Source of the DNA: Piezodorus guildinii
Taxonomy: Eukaryota > Arthropoda > Insecta > Hemiptera > Pentatomidae
Assembly: GCA_023052935.1 (NCBI GenBank)
Contig: CM041292.1
Location: 114,357,436 to 114,421,435 of the forward strand
Direction: 5' to 3'
DNA length: 64,000 nucleotides
The notes beneath the pieces were generated by a model. The model was not told where the DNA came from and searched no databases. It saw nothing but the letters and a program-made list of their open reading frames with translations. This document shows positions 54,401 through 64,000 of the stretch, in pieces. The translations under genes and the position numbers were made by a program. Positions within the stretch are counted from its first letter, which is position 1, and each line of letters opens with the position of its first letter.

Positions 54401-57400
54401 TTTAACAAGAGGTGTATTTATTAGTTTCACAATTACCATTAGGTAAAATTTATCTCATCATTATTTCAGTTACAGAATCCTTTCAATTTTGAGTGTAATA
54501 AATTGAAAGGATAATAAAGTTTGAAGGAAGGAAGTGAATCATTTCCTATTAACTTAAGTTAACTTGTAATTTATACATTCCCACTTTATACTTTATTTAC
54601 GTATATTTTTATATGTATTTATCGAAGTATTTAGGCAATTGCCCTAGATCGTCTGCTGGAGTTCAGTGCTCTATAGAGGTACCATTTACAAAATAAAATT
54701 AATAATCAATAGAATATCATTAATTAATTACAAAATAAAATATATTTGAACTAACGGACTCCCTTGAATAGAAAATAAATGATTAAATTGCTCTTAAAAT
54801 TAAAATGAAATAATAACAAAAAATAATAAAATAAAAAACCCTGAATGGTTTATTGTTTCCAAATACCTATATTAGGGTGTAACTGTTAATGTAGCTGTTT
54901 AAAGGCAATTAATTATAAAGCATAATATTCAAGAAAGCTTCACACTGCTAATTTCAAAACTCTTTATCTCTGCTATTTCTGGGCTGATTTCAATGATTCT
55001 TTTTTCGTTTTTTAGGATGTTGAATTCGCTATCGAATACCATTACCAAGTTATTCAGACCCTATGTATCTTGGAATGTAAGGCCTCAAATTTTTTGGGGG
55101 AGTAATATTTTTTTTTCATTTTTTTTAAATAATAAACCAAAACCATTTATTCTAGACTTCTTTACTATTTTATTTTATTTTCCATTCATTTTTTCAAATA
55201 AAATTTCCTGATTCCAGAACATCTCACATTTTTTCTCTATCCTCAATAATAACAGAGTTATCAGTGAATCACATCTCTTATTAACTGTGGCTTCAATATA
55301 TGGATCAATTTTTTTTCTTTATTACGCTTTACTGGTTCTAAAAGTCTACACATTTTTCTCTATCTTCAGAAATATGGGCGTGTATATATAGGTGATTTCC
55401 ATTTTTCCCCTCAACCAACATCTTTTAGTATTCTATCTTTTATCAACGGTTCCTTCATAATAAGAACTTATTTTTTAAAGGAGAGAAGTTCTATTTATTG
55501 GAATATAATTAAATTCAACTCTTCTAAATAGATATTAAGTGAAAATATAATAACAATAAGCAAGTAGAATAATTTATATTTCTCTTATTAGGTATTTCCT
55601 CGAGTGAAGATTAATCCCCGAAATTTAACCTTGGTTGTTGGGTCAGAGATCCAAATAGATGTCATCGGAGGGCCGTCCATTGACTCTGCATTACAGTATA
55701 TGACAGCAGATTCTTTTATATCTTCTGTATCATCTGATGCTGTAGTGAAAGGATTACGACCTGGTATGGAATGAAATTCTTAAGTACTTACTTTTATAAA
55801 TTATTTGTTCTTTCTTAGTATTACAAGAAATATTTCAAGTTGTTATATACTTTTGTAAAGGGTTTCATGTGGAATTATTAGGATTATATTTTTGAGATTC
55901 TAGCTAATAGTTATTTATAATTAAATAACTACTTATCGTGTTGAGAGGAGTAAATGTTTATGAATTTTATGATGAACGGAAATAAATTTTTATTTTTAAC
56001 ATACTTATCAAAGGTCTCATAATTTTTAATAAAGGAATTTTTTAATTATTTAGAAAATTAGAGCTGAGTAGGTATTATGCTAACTATGTGGTAGGTATTA
56101 TGGATCCTATGTGGTGTTCGTAATTATTTTAAAAAAACAACCTAAAATAAGACTTTTCAAATAGGGTGTTAATGTTTATATATTTTTTCTTTAAAAGGTC
56201 TTTGGTTTGGAGCCAATGAGGATTGCGATACTCTTATATTATTACAAAAAAAAAAAAACATGTTTTCTTGGAAACTAAGTGTAATTCTTTTAACTTCTAA
56301 GAACTCTAACATTATAAAAAACTAAAAATTAATGTGGTTCTAACAACCAAGTTAAGTGAATGTCTTGTGATGCTTGCACCCGATTTTTATGAATAGAAAA
56401 TGAACTAAAAATTGCTAGTCGTACTATTGAAATTAAATTTACTTAGGAACAGAATACCATGGCTGATATACCTTAAATATTATTGTTATGTCATTAATAT
56501 TTAAGAATCAAAGAACGTACTATTTGTTTTGAACATTTTAATAACAATGAATAACCTCAATACTCATTCTAATAATGTTTATAACATATGTTCTGGTAAT
56601 CGATATTGTCACATATGCTTAGAGATATAACAATTATGACGAGGGCAGAGTTTTGTCCCAAAAAAAGTGCGTTTAGAACCACTTTGCTTTGGTGGGAGGA
56701 TTGTATTCAGTCTGATCTCGTTGGCTTTATATTATTATTCTTATGTTCGGGGCAGAAAAAAAAAAAATAATAAAATAAACAAATATTTGATCATTTTTAA
56801 ATATTTGGTTGGTCCAAAATTCGCTCAACTTATATATTTTGTGATTTTTTTATCAATGCTAACAAGATGAAACTTTTTTTTTTTTTTTCGAATCTTCAAT
56901 ATTTTAGACACTATAGAGGAAGTAACTTGAAAATATCGACATTTAAGTCGGACTATTTCAATTTAAAACATACATAATTTTGCTAATTATAGCCCAACAA
57001 ATTTTATTAAATGATATAAATGTTTGTACCTTATTTAATATATGAATGTATCGGATGTTTCAACTATTTGTCTTATTAACACTACATTTTATTTATTCAT
57101 TATGCATTTCATTCATAAAAATAAATAACCCATGAAAACTTTTCATAATAAATAAACCCTATATGTTCATGGTTAAATTTAAAAAAAAAGAATAAAACTT
57201 TTCAAATGCGTTAAACAATTATTTTATGGTGCATTTAATTTTGATAATCCTAATTTTTTTTAGGTCGCACTTCTTTAACTGCCATAGCTGTGGGGCATCA
57301 GGGAGAAGTCTACAGCAAGGATACTGTTGAAGTAAATGTTGTTACATTAGCTGGTGTATACATAGTAGCACCTATTACTAACCTGGGTGTTGGAAACATG

Positions 57401-60400
57401 ATGCCCATGTGGGCGTGTGGTTTACCTCATACCATTTCACCATTGCTGCTTGGTTCTATATCACCTCCATTGCAGTTTAAATGGTCTACATCAGTACCTA
57501 ATATTGTCATGATTAAGGATGTCTTCCATAACACAAATATCCAGGTATCCATTTCATAACATTAATATATTGGTTATTCAGAAACAATTACCCTGTATAT
57601 TTATTATATGTGTTTCTATTTTAGATTGGAAATGAAAACAAACTTTCAGTTCGGATTTTGGGCCTGAAACCAGGACAAACAAGTATTGAGCTTTCAGTTA
57701 CAGGTAGAGGTATTGATAAGAACACCTTCACTTTCAACAGTTCCTTTCGGGTTGATGTTGTTAGCCGCCTGGAATGGTTGAAGCCAAACATTGGTTTTCC
57801 ATTCATGCTAATGGCACCAAACACTAATTATCAATTGAAGACAAATTTAGTGGTATGTTTATAAGTATTAACTTATTAGAACCTGTAATTTAAAGAATTT
57901 TGGCAATTTTCTTTATGTTGCTGCCAGAATAATATATGTTGTTGGTTTTTTTTATTATTTATTTATTGATATTTGCAACTGTATTGTTTAATACATCTAG
58001 TAAATTAACTGTTAGATAAAAGACATGAAGAAAAACTGCCATAGGCAGCACTCCAATAGGTAATCTAAACTAGGTCTCGAGGCCATCTTCTTTTCAAACG
58101 CCTCGGAGTTTTGTCAGGAATGGAACAGGAAGCAAGGATTGAAACTAGTGGGTTAGAATGGGAGTGGAGTTTTCATGGAAGGAATGATACCTGGTTCTGG
58201 CTAAATTAGCAGCAAAAGGAACATTAAGGTCTTTATGGATCAGCTTATTTGTGACAAAGTTAAGAGCATTAAGGATTTTTCGAAGGATTTTGGATTGTAA
58301 GGATTGAATGCGGGAAGAATTTGGTGGTTTAGTAGAGCCCAAAGCTCAACTCCGTTAGTCCAGGTAGGCCTTATGATGGTCTTGTTGATGATCTTTTGTA
58401 GTTGAGTGGAAGGTTAGAGTGTCTGTCTGAAAGCGGCGCACAGCTTCTTGTTGTTTCAGTCTAGTGTTCAGATTCCATGTTAGACGTTTGTCAAGTAGAA
58501 GTCCTAGTTAGCGGATCTGTTCAAGAGGAGAGGTTTATTTCAGACCTCTTAAGATTGAAAATTAAGAGTAAAGCTGTGTTATAGTGAACTCATATAATGT
58601 GTAAGTAATGTACATACCTATAAATATATTATGTTTTATGATGACATAAAAAATATGAATTTTTTTCTTGTAAAAATAAGAGATCTCATAAAAATGATGC
58701 AGTTAATTAATTTATGTGGTTTTGCTGAGTGAGTGGGTTACTAGCAACTCCCGTTACCTCTTTTCTTTTGTTTTAGTCAAAACAATTTTCACCTCTGATG
58801 AGGAGAAACAGATGTGTTTCTCATGCTTCATGAGTTCACATAGTACCTTTTACTATATGTTTTCAGATTATGATTGAGATATACCTTTCTCTTAATATCT
58901 GTGATTCAATTCCAAAAATCTCACTATAAAATCATCAACCTTGGTGAGATTGGTAACATTCTTGCCATTTTTTTTACCCTTAGTTGCTCTTTGCTCATTT
59001 TGATGATAAGAGCAAGATTTATGGAGTAGGAAATATTAAAGAAACAATAAATTGGATTTTATTCATCCAGGCATAAAGATATTATTACTTTATATTGTTG
59101 TTGTAAGGTTGAACAAACTGTTTTAGTTGTACTAGTTTATATGATGTAAAATTTTTGGGTTCAGTTAGGTATTTATATTTTTAATGAATATGAAAGGTTA
59201 GTTAAGGAGATAGATTATTCATTTTAAAATTTTATTGTTATTTAATCAAAATAATCACCTATGTTTTAGGAAAAAGAAGTAAAGTATCGCATTAGCACCA
59301 TGAGAATTTTACCTGATACCGTTTTGAGTGAAAACAATGTAGTACAAATTTCTCCTGAAGGTATTCTTACATCAGGAAGCAATTTTGGCACTGCTGTGAT
59401 TTCAGCTAGATCTTCTGAATTTTTTTCAGGCTCAGATGAGATCCATTTGATGGTCAAGGTAAATAAAAATAGTTAATAGTTGAAACTACATGATTTAGTA
59501 TGTTGTTTTAGTAGATATAACCTTAATTTTGTGGCAGCCCAAAACTGAATTAACCTTTAGAGGTGAAAAAAGAAAGTGAGGGAAAGTGTCATTGTTTATT
59601 CCTGAGTTTTTGAAACAATAGGAGCTTCTAATCGTTAAACAAGTAATACATAGCATTTTATTTATTATTATTTTATCTTTTCAGATCAGGCCTGTTCACT
59701 ATTTAATGATAAATGTTGATACTCCTCTTGAGACTTCAGAAGATGTCAAGTCTCTTCCACGTGGACTGTATTTAAACATCAACATAACATACCATGATAA
59801 ATATGGTTCTGTATTTTTTGTGGCACCATTTTCAAAGCCAGTGTACAGCTGCAGTGTCTGTTCAAAGGTAATAGTCAATGTTGATAGGAGGTAATAGCTA
59901 TAGTATTTATTATTTTAAGTATAAACTTGCATATAGGCTGGCTGGAGGTATTAAGTAAATGTTTTAAGCATTTTCAGTCTCTAATGGAGTTGATATTCAA
60001 TTTAAAAGTAGTTGTTATCTTAAGAAGAATTTAAAGTGGACGATTCATCATATTTGGCTAGTTTAAAAAAAAGAAGTATTTTGTATAACTATAAGAGAAA
60101 TTAGTTTATTAAAAATATTGACGAAAGATGCACTTTAAAGTTTCAACATCAGAACTCCTTCCGAGTTTCTCATAGTATTAGTAATTTTAGTCTCTTGACT
60201 TCATCCAATGTGTATCAGCTATTTTTGTAGTGTTTAGAAAATAAATGGAAGATTCTACTTGTCCTTGAGTTTCTAAAATATCTCGAATCTACCAGTGTGC
60301 CACTGAATAAGGCATCTTCAAAACAGAAAGATAAGATCACATCTGTGTGAATGAAATAAAGCCCATCTCACTCCAATTACTCAAAGTGCACATATTATAT

Positions 60401-63400
60401 CAGTACTCTACTAGCCATTTGCATTCTTATGCACAATATTGCTTTAAAACCTACAGCCCTAATAATTACATTGATGAGTCGCAGCTACTTTAAACTCTTC
60501 CAATGAACCCACCAGGGCTGGCAGAGTTCTTGTTGCAATCTCTACATCATCTACATAGGCTAGGTGTGATGTTAGGCAGTTATACATTGTTCCATAGGGT
60601 TCTTTTACTGCTTTTTCCATGCTCATATTGAAAAGAGCGTCGGCCTTAGTATCCCCTTGCATTATTTCTGATGCCTTTTGAAATTTCCTTGATAGTGCCC
60701 CTTGAGTTTCATCCAATTCCTGTTATTTGCTTCATTGTAAGAAATGGCAATAACATAGGTCCTAAAATAAAAGGCAGCGAGGTGGCTGAGTGGTTTAGCT
60801 CACATTGCTATGAACGCGTGTTACCCAGGCAACCGGTCAAAATCTTATATGGAAATAATTACGATTTTCTTTTTTAACTCGGCATTAATCCCTGCCATCT
60901 CCCTCTGGCCTGAGGAACTCCTGTATAGCTAAGGTGACAGACGTCCCGCTTTTGGCGAACAGTCCTAAATTTTTCACACTTCGTCCCACGTCCCGCAACG
61001 TTTTTCAAAAGTCCCAAATTTTAGAATTAAGTTAAATTTTATATTTATGAAAATCATTGTTTTGCATTCTAAGAATCCTTCAATTTGTTTTGCGTTCTAA
61101 GAATTCTACGGGCTACGACGACTAACATATTGCTTTTGCTACCCAGTTACATTGTATTTGTCTCTCAGATACATTTCATGCTCGTACTGTGTGCTAGCAA
61201 GCTAATTAAACAAATAAATATTACAAATCTGCTACTTACCATAGAAAATTAAGGTAAGTAATTTATTTATATATTTCATAAATACATACATTTTCTTAAA
61301 CTTAGCTTAAAATACTCGTAGTCTTCGTATTTTATATTGATGACAAAAATTATATCACCGACCTAAACCTTGAAAGAAATATACGAATTAAATTTTGCAA
61401 TATTTTAAATCAATCAACTAATTTTGTTATAAATAACAATAAAATATGTTCATGTAAATTATGTTTATGGCAAGTTAATTCGGCGAAATTTGACGATGTG
61501 AAACGAATATTTGTACTGTATGTGTTTATAACATTTTAGTAATTTTTTAAATTCTCATAGACATATAATATTGTAATTTTACTAAAGACAGTTAGATAAT
61601 CACAAATTAATTTAAAATTTGAAATTATCTTTAAGTATCAAAACATACAATTATACGTTTTATCTACCTTAAATAAAGTGTGGACATCAGAAAATCAAAA
61701 TTAAATGTTGAAACATTGAAAGCCATTTTATGTGACAAATATAATTTGACAAATTCGTGAGAAAATTTTTACAATATTTTAAGAAATGACAGCAATGAAA
61801 CAAATTCATTCAAATAAAAAATATGTCAAGGAATAAAATATTATACATTTTTTTTTTATATTTATAAATTGTACTTGTGTTAAAAATAAAAAAACATTAC
61901 AATATCATTTTTATTCTGTATGAAAATTTTTGTTGATACCCCCCTCTCCCTTCTTCAGAATTGTCATGGTTTGCCCATCTAAAAATCTGGTCACCTTTCT
62001 TATAGCCTAAAAAGGCGAGGTAGGGGTGGACAGAAAAAAAAGAAGTCGGAATAGCCAAGGGAGGAACCTATGTTACTTTACACTTTGGCATATAAAATTT
62101 GTTTGTTATTATTAATGTTCATTCTTATGTTTATTGTTACTGTTGTTAATGAATGATTCCAATGATATTTTCTTTATTTCAGGTTCATATTGAATATTTA
62201 GAATCCAATCATAGTTTGGTTACAAGTTTAACTAGCGTTGGTAGCGTAATCTTGAAATTCAAAGATGTGATGTATGGTAGGCAAGTTGAAATGGAAGATT
62301 ATATAAAGATCCCAGTTGATAACTACATTACACCTAATAGAGTAAGCATGAAGATTTTTATTTGAAAGATTGTTTAATTTGGGTTGCAAATTTATTAACA
62401 TTGAAGTATTTGTTTATTTATTATCTAAAAACATTTTTGTAAGTTTTTAAAAGTTAATATGATTAATATAATGCAAATTTATTAACTCTGATTTAATATT
62501 AATGTTTTCATTATTAATATTTTCAGCATTTTATGACAGTTGGTGAAATTATCTGTTTTTTTAACACCTCTAATTACGGAAAAAGGTGTTTGGACCGCTG
62601 ACAACAATCCATTATTAATTAGCAAGAGCGGTGTGGCTAAAGCCGTAAGGCCTGGTTCAGCAGTTGTTACTTACTCTTTATCCTATCCTGAACCTCATAT
62701 ATTGTCATCAACATTAGTGGAAGTGTTACCTCTTCAATCAGTAAGATATTATTTATTTATTTTTAATTAAATCTTTCTCTTTCTTTTTAAATAAATCCTT
62801 CCTCGTCTTCTCCCTTAGTTATCAGTTTCTCAAAGTCTACTGGACTTCTATCATTTCTAGGATATTATATGTTTAAATTTAATGTTGCTGTTTTCTTTTA
62901 TATTTATATCTTTTCATTTCTGCAACTTTATCTGTATACTATCTGTTTTTTGTTGTATAGTGATTGATACCTTGGAATATTTAAATACAAAAATTAAAAT
63001 CAGGTCCACAGATCACACAAATTTCAATATATTTCTTTATTCTTTATATGTTATAAAATATTTTTCCAAACTCTTCAGCTCTTCGATGGTATAATATTTA
63101 TCTGGATTAAATAAAACTCTCATTTACTGGAATGTCATACAGTCTGGGAAAATATTTATAATTCCTTTATTTAATTATTACATTCTTCTATAGTTGGTGT
63201 TTCTCCATATTTTATTGCTAATAGCAATTAGGAGTTGTTGATTATTTATTAACAATTTTCCAAAACTATGTGAGAAAATTGTAAGAATGTGAATAATTGA
63301 TTATATAAAGTGTCACTTATTTTAAGCCAGTTTTGGTGATCAAATAGCTGCAAAATCCCTGTCAAATGTCTGCCATTAATATATAATTTGAGTTTCTTTC

Positions 63401-63811
63401 AACTTATATTTTAGATCTAGACATGTGTGAATGGCTGGCCTTTGTTTTTAATAGGTAATAAGGGGTATCTAAATAAATATCATCAATTGGTATCTGTCGA
63501 TGATTATAATGGTTAATTATAGAGTAATATGTGAATTTTTTCTGTGAAATCTGTCTTAATTTTTCAGTTTCTTTTTGGATCTATGTCTCGGAAGATGATT
63601 ACTAATAGCCTAAATGTTGTCTATTTGGTGCCTGTATTCTTGATTAATGAAAAGCAAAAAAAACATGAATACTATTCCAAGAATTGCCGAAGCCAAAATA
63701 TTGATGTTGACAATTACCCATTTTCTTGTGAGCTGCACTATACATCTTCATCTAAACTTTATCCTATTGAGAACATATTTAGTGTTCGAGCTGACTTTAA
63801 TATCACAATGG
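42263..63811 (+). CDS. Nup210: Nuclear pore membrane glycoprotein Nup210/gp210, 16 exons, 3' end outside
   Basis: Exons: 42263-42441, 42612-42880, 45970-46172, 47295-47435, 48438-48730, 49540-49818, 52063-53527, 53954-54261, 55592-55763, 57264-57544, 57625-57852, 59270-59458, 59685-59867, 62183-62341, 62527-62740, 63568-63811 (about 1,600 codons; the family has about 1,900). Junctions are GT/AG and in phase throughout. The ATG at 42263 opens a signal peptide (MALCKSSCLIFGLIYCCVQS) and then the family start KLSVPRVLLPLFRDLSINFT. Other family landmarks are FTGQILRADVIVDKID, TTRELFIEEPPEMFEVRAYD, YQIRQGKM, GGDGDYEW and LTLVVGSEIQIDVIGGPS. The lumenal part is a chain of Ig-like (BIG2-type) domains with many N-glycosylation sequons. 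The membrane segment and short pore-side tail lie beyond the window. Family role: integral membrane nucleoporin anchoring the pore in the nuclear envelope. Exons 8 and 15 each hold a one-base homopolymer indel that breaks the frame. Confidence 0.94.
43000..43720. other. Less AT-rich tract in Nup210 intron 2, unidentified
   Basis: Base composition is closer to coding DNA here, with an 85-codon minus-strand frame at 43448-43705 and a plus-strand frame running to 43216 from exon 2 read-through. Neither shows a motif I recognise and neither fits Nup210, whose exons 2 and 3 join exactly without it. It is possibly a decayed transposon. Confidence 0.3.
44356..44440 (-). repeat. SINE-like 3' end, diverged
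   Basis: On the minus strand GTTGCATAAAGTGATGGTAA is followed by ATGAATAAACAAACAAG. It is a sister of 31505-31580. Confidence 0.4.
44830..45744. repeat. Family A repeat (copy A5), inverted, both ends
   Basis: This is the reverse orientation of the WRNIP1-intron copies. The left end is ACTTTCATATACCTTCA and the right end TATATAGGTAAATGAAAGTA. The interior shows reverse complements of the family phrases (CAGACTATTTCAATCAGAAT, GGCGTTTTTGAGAATATC, TTAAATATGAAATTTCAG). At 915 bp it is the longest copy here. It lies in Nup210 intron 2. Confidence 0.72.
46560..46690 (+). mobile_element. Degenerate Penelope-like terminus
   Basis: TTGATGAAGACCTACAATGT resembles the hammerhead-like region of E2 (CTGATGAAAGCCCACATTGT). 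AATTTATTGGTTGCCATCCG and ACCCATCTCAACC then parallel the E2 outer end and its CTCAAGGGTCAAC tail. Only one terminus is recognisable, and the core boxes are mutated. Confidence 0.45.
48328..48409. repeat. (ATGT)n-(AT)n microsatellite beside a splice acceptor
   Basis: About four ATGT units followed by about 33 AT units, ending 28 bp before Nup210 exon 5 (48438). Only TTTTTTTAAATATAAATTTT and a short pyrimidine run separate it from the acceptor CTTTCAG. Confidence 0.95.
49949..50210 (+). repeat. tRNA-derived SINE
   Basis: The head has CTAGAGGATAGAGCATTAGG (A box) and CCAGGTTCGAATTCTGG (B box). The body has TTATTCTGTTATTTCAGCTG, shared with the SINE at 33863. The 3' end is A/T-rich (TTTAAAATAAATAAGG). 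It lies in the intron after Nup210 exon 6. Confidence 0.78.
50341..51883 (-). mobile_element. RTE-like non-LTR retrotransposon, decayed, 14-bp TSD
   Basis: ATCCAAAAATTAAT flanks it at 50327-50340 and 51884-51897. The 3' end is an (ATT)n microsatellite tail at 50341-50351. Minus-strand pieces in shifting frames are HHKAPGADNLPAEFLKYSG, YRSIALLPCAYKVLS, GVCQGDALACLL, LLAYADDIGIIGCS (YADD), EFKYLGSQVT, KILRKIFGPVLVGGEW and RVGRPHLRWTDCVAADARSL. At least four frame breaks show it is dead. It lies antisense in a Nup210 intron. Confidence 0.9.
54840..55420. repeat. Family B repeat (copy B4)
   Basis: GAATGGTTTATTGTTTCCAA, CACTGCTAATTTCAAAACTC, CCTGATTCCAGAACATCTCA and ATGGGCGTGTATATATAGGT keep the order seen in the other copies. 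It lies in the intron between Nup210 exons 8 and 9. Confidence 0.58.
56170..57000. repeat. Two partial family A fragments
   Basis: 56270-56390 carries the right end of the family (TTAAGTGAATGTCTTGTGAT, GCTTGCACCCGATTTTT). 56860-57000 carries an inverted interior piece (CACTATAGAGGAAGTAACTT, GACATTTAAGTCGGACTATT). Neither is complete. They lie in the intron between Nup210 exons 9 and 10. Confidence 0.45.
57948..58525 (-). mobile_element. Jockey-type 3' end fragment
   Basis: T-rich left end (poly(A) of a minus-strand element), then the phrases shared with 2887-3390: GGCAGCACTCCAATAGG, GAGGCCATCTTCTTTT, GGATTTTGGATTGTAAGGA and GGTTTAGTAGAGCCCAAAGC. The minus strand decodes to broken pieces of the RT C-terminus. 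It lies in a Nup210 intron. Confidence 0.65.
58560..59260. other. Nup210 intron 11 remainder; nothing recognised
   Basis: AT-rich intron between the Jockey fragment and exon 12, without an identifiable repeat or frame. Confidence 0.4.
60460..60770 (-). mobile_element. RTE-like reverse transcriptase fragment
   Basis: The minus-strand frame contains QGDTKADALFNMSMEKAV and LTSHLAYVDDVEIATRTLPA, the region around the RT catalytic box with YVDD. It resembles the corresponding part of the element at 50341 (QGDALACLL, LLAYADDIGI). Only about 100 residues survive. Confidence 0.65.
60768..62045 (+). repeat. tRNA-derived SINE interrupted by a hAT-like element
   Basis: The left part (60768-60929) begins with a tRNA-like head (GAGGTGGCTGAGTGGTTTAG) and runs to CTCCTGTATAGC. 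The right part (61999-62045) resumes TATAGCCTAAAAAGGCGAGG, TAGGGGTGGACAG and poly(A). The uninterrupted 3' end is seen on the minus strand at 23811-23900. Confidence 0.65.
60930..61998. mobile_element. hAT-like non-autonomous DNA transposon
   Basis: The terminal inverted repeats are TAAGGTGACAGACG on the left and, reverse-complemented, AAAGGTGACCAGAT on the right. The duplicated target is an 8-mer (TGTATAGC at 60922-60929, CTTATAGC at 61999-62006; 6 of 8 identical), as hAT elements make. The left subterminal region is rich in GTCCC repeats. The 1,069-bp interior is AT-rich with no transposase. It is nested in a SINE in the intron before Nup210 exon 14. Confidence 0.6.
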
Positions 63812-64000
63812 GTAAGATTTTCTATAGTCCATCATATTATAAACATTGCTTTTTATTTTAATGAAAAATCAAACATGTAGTAGTAACACATATCCATGAT
63901 AAGGAAGTCTGTAAGTCTGTAACACCATTACATCTAGATATTTTAAAACAGTTCTAGAATTGTGTTGGTTCTCTCCTCACCTAAGTTAGCCAAATTTCCC

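Overview
The window is AT-rich, intron-rich animal nuclear DNA, most likely from an insect. Three conserved nuclear genes can be reconstructed exon by exon, and the space between and inside them is packed with arthropod-type transposable elements: mariner, Jockey-like and RTE-like non-LTR retrotransposons, tRNA-derived SINEs, MITE-like repeats, a hAT-like element and Penelope-like elements (PLEs). The species cannot be fixed from the sequence. A hemipteran-like origin is only a guess.

Genes. (1) FKBP6/Shutdown, minus strand, 8 coding exons from 12452 down to 1571, 456 aa: an FKBP domain plus TPR co-chaperone of the piRNA-loading pathway. (2) WRNIP1 (Mgs1/RarA-type AAA+ ATPase), minus strand, 8 coding exons from 35609 down to 17257, 524 aa: UBZ zinc finger plus complete AAA+ motifs. 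(3) Nup210/gp210, plus strand, 16 coding exons from 42263 to 63811, running off the right edge. It has a signal peptide and about 1,600 codons of lumenal domain. Two of its exons each carry a one-base homopolymer indel. WRNIP1 and Nup210 are divergent, and FKBP6 lies tail-side of WRNIP1 on the same strand. The genes are housekeeping/germline neighbours with no evident shared pathway.

Mobile DNA by region. 2-9 kb (FKBP6 introns): three pieces of Jockey-type elements, two with clear target-site duplications (TSDs). 10-17 kb: three mariners (two internally deleted, one split by a retrotransposon) and a SINE with TSD. 17-20.6 kb: minisatellite, a duplicated repeat and an RTE-like element with a nearly intact reverse transcriptase and 10-bp TSD. 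22-35 kb (WRNIP1 introns): MITE-like family A, family B, a 2.1-kb Jockey element with TSD, SINEs and a 0.93-kb foldback PLE. 35.8-41 kb (WRNIP1-Nup210 intergenic): a 3.4-kb foldback PLE and a mariner. 43-63 kb (Nup210 introns): further repeats, an RTE-like element with TSD and a hAT-like element nested in a SINE.

Most interesting signal. Two independent PLE-type insertions (24265-25198 and 35824-39219) have the same unusual build: a 13-bp TSD, two near-perfect inverted arms around a short spacer, hammerhead-like motifs near both outer ends, and at only one end an extra 31-35 bp tail with a conserved core. The larger carries two mirror copies of a GIY-YIG endonuclease reading frame and no reverse transcriptase. 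They look like a foldback (inverted-dimer) class of PLE whose transcripts would form long hairpins.
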